DNA of 64,000 bases. Origin: JAPLJM01 sp963708515. GTDB taxonomy: Bacteria > Desulfobacterota > Syntrophia > Syntrophales > Fen-1087. The position numbers and the translations under genes were made by a program. Positions within the stretch are counted from its first letter, which is position 1; each line of letters begins with the position of its first letter. Location: positions 62,001 to 126,000 of the forward strand of contig CAVPSX010000022.1 of the NCBI GenBank assembly GCA_963708515.1, written 5' to 3'. The notes under the pieces were generated by a model. The model was not told the DNA's origin and made no database searches. It saw only the letters and a list, made by a program, of their open reading frames with translations. Below are positions 42,894 to 50,677 of this stretch, piece by piece.

Positions 42894-43907
42894 ATGAACG
42901 ACGAAAAGCGCGGCGGATTCAACCGCCGGTCGTTTCTCAAGGCGGCGACGGGTGTCGCCGTTGCAAGCGTCGGTCTGGCCTTGCCCGAAAAGGCGCTATC
43001 CGCCGGAAGGGAAGGAAACCTGGCGACCCTCATTGATCTGAGCCTCTGCGATGGTTGCCCGGGCAAGGAATCGCCGGCCTGCGTCGCCGTGTGCAAGACC
43101 CTGAATCAAGGAAGGATTCCGAAGATTAACGAATCCATCCCGGTTCCCTGGCCCCGGAAGACAATCGAGGACTGGTCGAAAAAACAGGACGTTTTCGACC
43201 GGCTGACCCCGTATAACTTCATCTATGTCCACCGGGCAGATATTGATGAGGGGGGCCGGAAAAGAACCCTTTTTGTCCCCCGTCGCTGCATGCACTGCGA
43301 CAATCCGGCGTGTGCCACAATCTGCCCCTTCGCGGCCAATCACAAATATAATAACGGGGCCGTGGTGATCGATCAGGAGCTCTGTTTCGGGGGAGCCAAA
43401 TGCAGGACCGTCTGTCCCTGGGAGATCCCCCAGAGGCAGTCGGGCGTGGGGATTTATCTCCATCTCCTGCCATCTCTGGCCGGCAACGGCGTCATGTACA
43501 AGTGCGATCTCTGCAACGACCGCCTGAAGGAAGGAAGGCTCCCTGTCTGCATCGAAGCATGTCCGCGGCAGGCCATGCTCATCGGGGATCGCAGGGAAAT
43601 CTACGCCTTGGCGGAAGCAAGGGCCGATGCGATGAAGGGCTACCTTTATGGAAAGACGGAAAACGGCGGGACGTCAACCCTGTATGTTTCCCCCGTTTCG
43701 TTTGCCGTCCTCAACGGGACGATGAAAAAACAACCCGGAAGACCGGACATGGGGACGGCGGAACGGCGTATGGCCGGGACGGACGGGATGGGCAAGGCCG
43801 TTCTCCAGGCGCCCATCTACGGCATCGCCGCCGGCGTGGCCGGGGCCTTTGTGGCGCTCTCGCGCAGAAAAAAGCGCGTGAAGGGAGGGGATAACGGCCA
43901 TGAGTGA
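42894..43907 (+). CDS. Tat-exported 4Fe-4S ferredoxin subunit (HybA/FdnH-like)
   Basis: 337 aa from the ATG after GAGGGAGGATGTTT. A Tat signal (NRRSFLKAATG) is followed by four Cys clusters: CDGC...CVAVC, CMHCDNPACATIC, CFGGAKCRTVC and CDLCNDRLKEGRLPVC with IEACPR. A C-terminal membrane anchor (IYGIAAGVAGAFVALS) then RRKKR is as in HybA. It passes electrons between an exported catalytic subunit and a membrane cytochrome; no catalytic subunit is encoded nearby. It overlaps the cytochrome b gene by 8 bp. Confidence 0.9.
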   Translation: MNDEKRGGFNRRSFLKAATGVAVASVGLALPEKALSAGREGNLATLIDLSLCDGCPGKESPACVAVCKTLNQGRIPKINESIPVPWPRKTIEDWSKKQDVFDRLTPYNFIYVHRADIDEGGRKRTLFVPRRCMHCDNPACATICPFAANHKYNNGAVVIDQELCFGGAKCRTVCPWEIPQRQSGVGIYLHLLPSLAGNGVMYKCDLCNDRLKEGRLPVCIEACPRQAMLIGDRREIYALAEARADAMKGYLYGKTENGGTSTLYVSPVSFAVLNGTMKKQPGRPDMGTAERRMAGTDGMGKAVLQAPIYGIAAGVAGAFVALSRRKKRVKGGDNGHE

Positions 43908-44784
43908 CAGGATTCTGAAGGATAAGGGGCTTGTCATGCGCCATAGCCTGGTCGAACTGGTCGAACACTGGGCCATCGCCCTGTCGGGACTGCTGCTTCT
44001 GGTAACCGGGATATTCGAGCTGCCCATAGCCAGCCGGTATTACATCACGTCCGTTCCCGGGCTTGCCTGGTCAGGTGATTTTATCAAGTCTCTCTACATC
44101 CACTACGCCGCATCGGTCGTGTTCATCGCGGCTGCAGTTTTTCATCTGCTCTACCACGGCATTCTCGGCGAGCGGGGCATGATCCCCCGGGCGGGCGATC
44201 TCAAAGCATCCATTGAGGTCATCAAAAGCTTTTTCGGCAAGGGGGAGGAGCCGCCGTTCCCGAAATACCTGCCGGAACAGCGCTTGGCCTATGCAGGCAT
44301 GGCGTTCATTATCGCCATGCTGATCCTTTCGGGACTCGTCAAGACCTATAAGAACATCTATGCCCCGGATATGTCCCTGACCCTGGTCCTCTGGGCGACG
44401 TGGGTTCACAACGTCTTCTTCGTTCTGTTTATCATGGCCTTTATCGCCCACATCGGCGCGCTGATTCTGAAGCCCAACCGCCCCATGGTCCGGGGAATCT
44501 TCACGGGCGCTGTCGGCCTCGATTATGCCCGGCGACGGCATCCGCTATGGTTGAAAGAACTGGAGCCGGTGGGCGAGGATGTACGGCGACAAGACATTGA
44601 GGCGGAACCTTCGCTCCTTGATGTTTCCGATGAAGTTGCAACGGCGGATTTTATGGGAGAGGGCACCCCTATACCCGACATGTCGGATAAAGCTGCCGTG
44701 ACACAAGACAGCGTGGAAAAATCTCCGCCTGTCGTTTCTGCCGACGTCGTCGAGGAGGCGCCAGCTACGCAAAAGCCCCATTGA
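43900..44784 (+). CDS. Cytochrome b subunit (formate dehydrogenase gamma/HybB-type partner)
   Basis: 294 aa. Four transmembrane helices with candidate haem His residues: LVEHWAIALSG (TM1), YIHYAASVVFIAAAVFHLLYH (TM2, split), and WVHNVFFVLFIMAFIAHIG (TM4), like FdnI/HydC-type cytochrome b. Residues ~205-294 form an acidic, low-complexity tail that standard members lack. With the Tat-exported Fe-S protein it forms a membrane quinone-linked electron conduit whose oxidoreductase partner is elsewhere. Linked by an 8-bp overlap. Confidence 0.88.
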   Translation: MSDRILKDKGLVMRHSLVELVEHWAIALSGLLLLVTGIFELPIASRYYITSVPGLAWSGDFIKSLYIHYAASVVFIAAAVFHLLYHGILGERGMIPRAGDLKASIEVIKSFFGKGEEPPFPKYLPEQRLAYAGMAFIIAMLILSGLVKTYKNIYAPDMSLTLVLWATWVHNVFFVLFIMAFIAHIGALILKPNRPMVRGIFTGAVGLDYARRRHPLWLKELEPVGEDVRRQDIEAEPSLLDVSDEVATADFMGEGTPIPDMSDKAAVTQDSVEKSPPVVSADVVEEAPATQKPH

Positions 44785-44790
44785 AACGAG

Positions 44791-44956
44791 GAGACCGGTG
44801 AAAAAAGGCTTCACCGCGGCTCAAAATCTTTTTCGCTTGAAATATTATACGGCTTAAATGTATTTGAAATCAATAAATTAGTTTAATTTCTGGAAAGTCG
44901 AAAAATCTTTCATTCGCCGCTTGCGAACCATCTTTCACCGGTTATGCAAAGCTCTC
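44791..44956 (-). repeat. Dispersed palindromic repeat family I, copy F (inverted)
   Basis: Full-length: GAGACCGGTG then AAAAAAGGCTTCACCGCGGC, TCAAAATCTTTTTCGC, a core with ATCAATAAATTAGTTTAATT, and CGCTTGCGAACCATCTTTCA then CCGGTTATGCAAAGCTCTC. It separates the cytochrome b gene from the peroxiredoxin gene end. Confidence 0.85.
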
Positions 44957-45006
44957 GCGAGATGGATTTCGGGGCCCTCTCTGCTGAGGGATAAGCGAAG
45001 AAGGGG

Positions 45007-45471
45007 TTACCCTTTCAAGGCGGTCAGAATTTCCGTGAGATCGGGAAGCTGTTTGATCGGGTAAACCCTGACAAACAGGATTTTGCCCGACTCGTCCACA
45101 ACGATGTTCGCCCTTTCGGAAAACCCTTCCTTGCGAAGGATGCCCAGGGATTTGGCCACGGCGCCGTGGGGCCAGAAATCGGCCAGGAGCTTTGTATTTT
45201 TAACCCTGAGGCTTTTGGCCCAGGCGGCCTTGCAGGGAACGCTGTCGATGCTCATGCCGACGGCCACTGTGTTGAGTTTGTCAAAGGCCTTCCTGCTTTT
45301 CTCCAGATCCTGCATCTGCCGGGCGCAAATGGGCGTCCAGGCCAGGGGGTGGAAGGAAAGCAGTAACTTTTTCCCTTTGCAGGCAGCAAGACGAAAATCC
45401 TGGCCGTTCTGGTCTTTCAGTGTGAAATCCTTTGCCTTTTTTCCTTTTTGCGCGGCTTTTGCTTCTGCCAT
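45007..45471 (-). CDS. Peroxiredoxin (AhpC/TSA family)
   Basis: 154 aa from the ATG after AAAGGAGG; an in-frame extension of 24 codons runs through the ribosome site. The fold is AhpC/TSA: KAKDFTLKDQNGQDFRLA, then the peroxidatic region HPLAWTPICARQM (TxxC with Pro/Trp as in thiol peroxidases) and VAVGMSIDSVPCKAAWA with a second Cys. It reduces peroxides in the cytoplasm. Variant PxxxTPxC spacing resembles AhpE-like members. Confidence 0.88.
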   Translation of the reverse strand: MAEAKAAQKGKKAKDFTLKDQNGQDFRLAACKGKKLLLSFHPLAWTPICARQMQDLEKSRKAFDKLNTVAVGMSIDSVPCKAAWAKSLRVKNTKLLADFWPHGAVAKSLGILRKEGFSERANIVVDESGKILFVRVYPIKQLPDLTEILTALKG

Positions 45472-45493
45472 GATGAACCTCCTTTCAATAAAA

Positions 45494-45548
45494 CGAGAAC
45501 TTAAAAAAACCTCTGAAAATTGGCTCGCAAGCGGCAAATCCATTTTCT
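45494..45548 (-). repeat. Family I repeat, end fragment G
   Basis: GAGAACTT, CCTCTGAAAATTGGCTCGCA and AGCGGCAAATC match only one arm of the element, directly upstream of the peroxiredoxin ribosome site. Strand is nominal. Confidence 0.5.
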
Positions 45549-45561
45549 ATGTCTTCAAGCA

Positions 45562-46158
45562 TTACGGGCTTTTCAGCCCGGACACCTGGACAATAACCTG
45601 GCGCTTCCGTGGCCGGTTGTCGAAGTCGATCAGCACGATCTGTTGCCAGGTCCCCAGGGCGAGGCGTCCATTCAGTATCGGAACAGTAAGAGACGGTCCC
45701 AGCAGGGCGGACCGCACATGGGCATAGCCATTGCCGTCCCCCCAGCGCGCATCATGCCGGTATTCCATATCTTTCGGTGCGATGCGGTCAATGGCCTCGA
45801 CCAGATCCCTGACCACGCCATTTTCATACTCAATCGTGGTCATGGCTGCCGTGGAACCGGGCGTAAACACAAGCGCCTGTCCTTCGCAAATGCCGGATTC
45901 GGCAACCATTTCGGCTATCGAGCGCGTGATGTCGATCACATCGGTTCCAGTGGTCGTCGAAAAGGACAAAGAGATTGATTCACAAATGAAAAAAAGTTCT
46001 TTGTCTCCATTTCTATCCCACTCTTTCCTCACGGCCAGCCCCGGTTTCTCTATGACATAGGGTTTTCTCATATAGGTACCCACCTCGATGGCCTCGGTGG
46101 CAGCTACGCGATAGGTTTCCGAAAAATCCACGATGTCGTCAAATTCCTCCTCCTGCAA
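45562..46158 (-). CDS. YjbQ/UPF0047 family protein (secondary thiamine-phosphate synthase)
   Basis: 198 aa; the C-terminal ~140 residues are the YjbQ domain (GICEGQALVFTPGSTAAM, YEN, EYRHDARWGDGNGYAHVRSALLGPS, TWQQIVLIDFDNRPRKR). The family weakly replaces ThiE, its true role being uncertain. The ~60-residue N-terminal extension is unusual; a start at 46071 (MRKPYVIEKPG) after GAGGTGGGTACC would shorten it to 169 aa. Confidence 0.85.
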   Translation of the reverse strand: MQEEEFDDIVDFSETYRVAATEAIEVGTYMRKPYVIEKPGLAVRKEWDRNGDKELFFICESISLSFSTTTGTDVIDITRSIAEMVAESGICEGQALVFTPGSTAAMTTIEYENGVVRDLVEAIDRIAPKDMEYRHDARWGDGNGYAHVRSALLGPSLTVPILNGRLALGTWQQIVLIDFDNRPRKRQVIVQVSGLKSP

Positions 46159-46204
46159 ACCATATCGCCAACCAGGGTCAAGAGATAGTTCCGCACTCTG
46201 CAGT

Positions 46205-47614
46205 TTATGGCGACTGCGCTTTTACGGGAGCCCATCGATCTGTCGTTGTCCCGTCACCAAGCTGGCCATTGCTATTATACCCCCAAGCCCAGATCGTGCC
46301 GTCATTTTTCAGGGCCAATGTGTACTTAAAGCCTGCGATAATAGACACTGCCCTTGACATCCCGCTTGTCTGTATCGGAATGGAACTGCTCACCGTCGTT
46401 CCGTTACCCAACTGGCCATTGCTGTTGTTTCCCCATGCCCAGACCGTACCGTCGTTTTTCATGATCACCGTATGATCAGTTCCCGCTTCAATGGCGGTTA
46501 CACCCGTTAAAGCGCTGACCTGCACCGGGCTGGAACTGTTGATCGTCGTCCCGTTACCCAACTGTCCGGAATTGTTGTTTCCCCACGCCCAGGCCGTACT
46601 CTCACTCCTGAAGTTCTTCAAGGCGACGACGAAATCGTCCCCACCGGCAATGGCCGTAATACCCGATACCCCACTGACCTGAACGGGGGTGGAACTGTTG
46701 GTAGTGGTCCCGTTACCCAATTGACCGACACTATTCAGCCCCCATGTCCAGACCGTACCGTCGCTCTTCAGAGCAGCAGCGTATTGACTGCCTGCGATTA
46801 CGGTGCTCATACCTGTTAGTGTGTTGACCTGTACGGGGATCAAACTATTTGCCGTTGTTCCATTGCCCAATTGACCCAAGCTATTATCTCCCCAGGCCCA
46901 GACCGTGCCGTCGCTTTTCACGACAACTGTAAATTCATCGCCTGCAGCAATGTCTATCACGCCCGTCAGTGTGCTGACCTGCACAGGCGTGAAACTATCT
47001 GTTGTTGTCCCGTTGCCAAGCTGTCCACTGGCATTTTTGCCCCATGTCCAGACGGTACCGTCGGTCTTCACAGCTCCGGAATGATAACCCCCAGCCGTGA
47101 CGGATATTACCCCCGATAATGTACCTGCCTGTACGGGGTTGGTGCTATTCGTTGTCGTTCCGTTGCCAAGCTGTCCATTGCTATTATATCCCCATGTCCA
47201 GACCGAGCCGCCTGTCTTGAGAAAAATGGTATGGAGCGATGCGGACAGGTTGCCGTCAAAGGTCGCGCTGAAGTTCCACCCGATGGCATCATTGCCATTG
47301 AGAAAAGCTTCGCGAAAAGGCGGACTGAACGCATATCCTGTAAGAGAAGGAGTCACTGTATAATTACCACCAGATACATCACTGAAACTGTAATTACCAC
47401 CTGCACCCGTTATTGTGGTCGCTGTAGCATCCCCGGCAAGGGTCACGGTTACACCGTTCAATCCTGTACCGCCCAATGTTATCGTCCCGTTCACGGTATA
47501 TTTATTGTCGTTACTACCGCAGCCTCCCAAAGCAATCATGATGAACAAGCTGAATATGATAACCATGTTAATCATGAAAAACGTTTGACACCTCGCCCTG
47601 CTGTCATTGATCAT
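46205..47614 (-). CDS. Lipoprotein with a seven-bladed RCC1-repeat propeller
   Basis: 469 aa. The ribosome site GGGAGAG supports the start. A signal with lipobox LGGC (after IIFSLFIMIA) is followed by a carboxypeptidase-regulatory-like/SdrD-B-like beta domain (~38-95, VTVTLAGDATATTITGAGG). Seven RCC1/ALATS repeats of ~50 residues (DGTVWTWGxNxxGQLGNGTT) then close one full propeller. Probably a surface-exposed binding protein; ligand unknown. The repeats are highly alike in DNA too, so copy number may vary between strains. Confidence 0.85.
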   Translation of the reverse strand: MINDSRARCQTFFMINMVIIFSLFIMIALGGCGSNDNKYTVNGTITLGGTGLNGVTVTLAGDATATTITGAGGNYSFSDVSGGNYTVTPSLTGYAFSPPFREAFLNGNDAIGWNFSATFDGNLSASLHTIFLKTGGSVWTWGYNSNGQLGNGTTTNSTNPVQAGTLSGVISVTAGGYHSGAVKTDGTVWTWGKNASGQLGNGTTTDSFTPVQVSTLTGVIDIAAGDEFTVVVKSDGTVWAWGDNSLGQLGNGTTANSLIPVQVNTLTGMSTVIAGSQYAAALKSDGTVWTWGLNSVGQLGNGTTTNSSTPVQVSGVSGITAIAGGDDFVVALKNFRSESTAWAWGNNNSGQLGNGTTINSSSPVQVSALTGVTAIEAGTDHTVIMKNDGTVWAWGNNSNGQLGNGTTVSSSIPIQTSGMSRAVSIIAGFKYTLALKNDGTIWAWGYNSNGQLGDGTTTDRWAPVKAQSP

Positions 47615-47938
47615 TTCATGCTCTCCCTATATTTTACAGTTGAAAAAAATCAAGCGGCTTACCTTTTAAGGCTCCATCAGCCTTCTATCATACTTGTTCA
47701 AATCCGGCAAGAGACTTAACAGAGATTGGGTGTTTTCGGGAAAAGAACAGGCATCTTGCTAAGAGAACAATTCCGTGCGGATAGGAGACTCATTCACATT
47801 CAGTCAATAAGGAATACTATTCGAAAGGGCGGATCCCTGATCAAATTACCGGATGCTTGTTTCAGGAAGGCATGCTCTGGGGAATCTGCTGACTAACAGC
47901 ACGCCCTTGGTTTTCGTTTCCACATCGTATCTTTCAGA
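47615..47938. other. Intergenic, nothing recognised
   Basis: About 320 bp upstream of the RCC1 lipoprotein and downstream of the phospholipase B-like gene. No further gene, repeat of either family or clear terminator was noticed. Confidence 0.4.
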
Positions 47939-49594
47939 CTATCTCAAATACAGCGGCATCAGGGTAAATCTGCCGTCTATCCGGTCAGGTAAATCCCGCA
48001 ACTTCTGCCCATTCCACGGTGACTGGCTCCAGATGAAGGGCGCATCATTGACGATGGGAGTGCCGTACAGCATCCAGAAACCGGTGTTGACGGCTGAAGT
48101 GTCAAGGGTGCCAGACAATTTCATGAAGGAGCGAACCATGCCGGTAGAACCCACCTTGGAATCAATTGAACCATCAGGAATCTGTTTGGGATAAGAGGTC
48201 TCGCCGTAACCCAGATCCCAGCGGCCAAAGATTGAGAGTGGATTGAGCGGATCGGTGAAGGTAATCACTGCCTTGGCAGTCTCTATATCTATCACGCCTG
48301 GCAGCAATTGCTTGAACTGCCGCCGTCGGGCCGGGCGATTGTCGGTGGACTGCAGATCACTGCGCACTTGCAGCGAGGCTGGGTAATTGATCCCCATCAG
48401 GTAGTCGGGGGTGACCATCTCAGTATCGTAGTCGGTGGAGCAGATGTTGCCATCCAGCGACGTAGCGCTGACCGTGTATGTGCCTCCGCTGGAGCGGTAG
48501 TAGACAAAACAGCGATAGGACATCTCCACCATGCCGGTTTCATTCGTGTTTGCGTCAACCAACATATAGCCGTTCAGGTATGTGCCGGTGTTGTCCAGTG
48601 AGATATAGCGGAAAAAGTCGCCAATCGAAGTTGAGAACTGCTCTGCCAGTGCAGCGCGCCAGAATATCCAGAGCCCATTTGGCTTGACCTGCCCCTTGGC
48701 CATCCGGTGGGTGGTCTCATTGAACATGATCCCCTTGTTGTTGAAGCCGAAATCAGTGGCGGAACCGATCAACCCCGGATTTAATGCGTTCAGGGTCAAA
48801 AGGTCGCCGTTGACTGCCAGGGTCTGGGTCATGGTCTGGGAGAGGAATCCCGCCCAACTGTTGTGGGTCAGGATCACCTCGTTGCCGGTCCGTTTCAGGA
48901 AAGCGGAGCATTTATCCGGGTAATCCACCGGTCTGAACCCGCCGACCGCCAGTTCCGGCGAGAAGGAGATCACATCCATCAGGTCGCTGTAAGCGTTCAG
49001 GAAGTAGACATCCAGGAAGGAAAGGCCGGCGGTTTCATAACCCAGGCTCATTTCCTCAGGCCTGAAATAGCCGCCGTCCGGCAACCAGGACCCCGAAAAA
49101 TCGAGGACTGCAGGCTGTGTGAGGGTTGCCCCGTGGTAGATCCCCAACATCCTGAACAGGAGACGCTTCAGTCGGTAGGCGACATCTGCATCCGTGGAGG
49201 GGGTTTTAAGATGGTTAATAACGCCGTTGTAGTTGGCGTTCAAAAGCCCGCCGGCCTGTTCCAGCTCTGACTGGGTCGGGCCGTGCTGTTTGGGAAATGA
49301 ATGGGATGGATCCGTCAAGTACGCATTATCCCAGTTGTTATCACGGGCGGACTGGATGGTCTTGCCCTGCAGCTTGCCCTGAACAAAACCGGCCCGGTAC
49401 TCGGCCTTCAGATCATTGGCATCTTTGGATACCACCGTCATGTTGACAATGTTGTTGATGGTCTCGATCACACCGGAGGCATTGGCGTCCAGGGTGAAGA
49501 CCGTGCGGTTCGATACGGGGGCGCTGTTTCCCGAACAGGCTGACAGCACGAAAGCAGCCAGTAAACAGAGCATGGTTTTCAATAGCTGTCTCAT
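47939..49594 (-). CDS. Phospholipase B-like (PLBD) lipoprotein
   Basis: 551 aa with lipobox VLSAC after a 19-residue signal. The central part matches the pattern of eukaryotic-type phospholipase B-like Ntn hydrolases: KCSAFLKRTGNEVILTHNSW, then a GIMFNETTHRMAKG segment corresponding to the conserved ETT. In PLBD proteins the Cys preceding SA becomes the N-terminal nucleophile after self-cleavage. The C-terminal ~150 residues contain WDLGYG and FIWSQSPWNG. Substrate unknown; periplasmic or outer-surface amidase/lipase activity is possible. Confidence 0.65.
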   Translation of the reverse strand: MRQLLKTMLCLLAAFVLSACSGNSAPVSNRTVFTLDANASGVIETINNIVNMTVVSKDANDLKAEYRAGFVQGKLQGKTIQSARDNNWDNAYLTDPSHSFPKQHGPTQSELEQAGGLLNANYNGVINHLKTPSTDADVAYRLKRLLFRMLGIYHGATLTQPAVLDFSGSWLPDGGYFRPEEMSLGYETAGLSFLDVYFLNAYSDLMDVISFSPELAVGGFRPVDYPDKCSAFLKRTGNEVILTHNSWAGFLSQTMTQTLAVNGDLLTLNALNPGLIGSATDFGFNNKGIMFNETTHRMAKGQVKPNGLWIFWRAALAEQFSTSIGDFFRYISLDNTGTYLNGYMLVDANTNETGMVEMSYRCFVYYRSSGGTYTVSATSLDGNICSTDYDTEMVTPDYLMGINYPASLQVRSDLQSTDNRPARRRQFKQLLPGVIDIETAKAVITFTDPLNPLSIFGRWDLGYGETSYPKQIPDGSIDSKVGSTGMVRSFMKLSGTLDTSAVNTGFWMLYGTPIVNDAPFIWSQSPWNGQKLRDLPDRIDGRFTLMPLYLR

Positions 49595-49677
49595 ACAACC
49601 TCTTTATAGATAACGTTATTGCCGCCGGGGCCGCAGTCTTCTGAATGGAGTCGAACTTCCTTTTACACCCCTCACCT

Positions 49678-49866
49678 TCAACATCTCGTGAAGAACCAGA
49701 GGTTCTCATATGGTCTAACCATATTCTCTCCTGTGAAATCAGAAAGAAAAATTTCTATTACATTCTCGGGACGATATTCCGCATAGGCATCGAACATAGA
49801 CATGGTCTGGTCAAGTGGTAAATCAATCCGTTCTTTTTGGGGATGGCTGTTTGGACTATTTTTCAT
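49678..49866 (-). CDS. Small protein coupled to the SelU-like gene, unknown
   Basis: 62 aa: MKNSPNSHPQKERIDLPLDQ, then a predicted helical/strand region (FDAYAEYRPENVIEIFLSDF) ending WFFTRC. The ATG overlaps the stop codon of the peroxiredoxin-like gene (ATGA), a layout typical of coupled genes, and the composition looks protein-like. No domain was recognised. It might assist or interact with the peroxiredoxin-like partner. Confidence 0.5.
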   Translation of the reverse strand: MKNSPNSHPQKERIDLPLDQTMSMFDAYAEYRPENVIEIFLSDFTGENMVRPYENLWFFTRC

Positions 49867-50417
49867 CACGATGTGTTTCTGGGTTTGAGCGCCACTTTCA
49901 AGACAGCGGACGGGTCCGCATGGTCGCCTGCAACCCGGCTTCGATGCTGGAAAATCATCTGCCGGCCCGGGCCCATGACAAACACGCCACCCTGTTGCCA
50001 CAGGTCACCCTCCGTCCGGCCCTGCTGAAACCCTTTTTTCATGGCCGCCAGACCATGCCAAAGGGCAGCCGGCCCCACAGTGCGCAAAAAACCTCTTACG
50101 AGGTTGAAAGCCCTGTAGGTGAGAAGATCCTGGTCCACATACATCTCGCCATCGAATTCTGTCTTTACAACAAACAGTCGGGCCTGTTCCGGAGTGCCGC
50201 TGCCGATGGCGACCACGGTAATCCATGATGCCGCCAACCGGTCCTTAATCTCCATCAGTTCAGCAACCTGCTGACGTGAAAACATTCACCCGAAATGGCG
50301 CAAGAATGTGAGTACGATCCGCCGATGGGCCCACAGCGATTCAATCTCGACCCTTTCACCTTGAAGGTTCCTGACCGAGATTTTCGAGATGCGTCTTTCC
50401 AGGTCCTGATATTCCAT
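49866..50417 (-). CDS. PRXL2/SelU-like AhpC/TSA-type protein with in-frame UGA (selenoprotein candidate)
   Basis: 183 codons from ATG 50417 (a GTG 54 bp upstream is possible). The thioredoxin fold has VLTFLRHFG, then TGA at 50286-50288, then MFSRQQVAELMEI; family members normally read FLRHFGCPxCREQV, so the UGA stands exactly at the redox Cys and the second Cys is Ser (UxxS). The remainder is intact: VVAIGSGTPEQARLF, YRAFNLVRG, GFQQGRTEGD, WQQGGVFVMGPGRQ and the end GDHADPSAVL. A SECIS-like hairpin follows the UGA. Vertebrate SelU belongs to this family and carries Sec at the same place. Confidence 0.82.
50258..50275 (-). promoter_or_regulatory. SECIS-like hairpin of the SelU-like gene
   Basis: Minus strand GTCAGC-AGGTT-GCTGAAC: stem TCAGC(A)/(T)GCTGA with loop AGGUU (or GGU), starting 16 bases after the UGA. 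The AGGU loop is close to the AGGUCU loop of the E. coli fdhF element recognised by SelB. Confidence 0.65.
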
Positions 50418-50677
50418 ATGATTGTATGTAGCTGACGCGGGGTTTAAGTAATCAGTCCATAGTGCCCTCACGTAGGGCTATAGACCCACAAATTGTAATC
50501 ACTGGCTTACGTACGGCGCCTAAATTACCACGATTTACGCAAGAACGCCACTCCTTCGACTCGCACGGCTCAATCGTATCCCGGGTGGTGTGAGGGCAGA
50601 GGAGAAAAACCCAGACTACCCGAGAGGAAGTTCCAGAATTCGTTTCACTTTTCGGATGGCTGAAGACACGATTTCCA

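Noticed and set aside
48308..48601. Rightward ORFs opposite the phospholipase B-like gene
   Set aside because: The leftward frame has a lipobox, family motifs and full length; the rightward ones have none.
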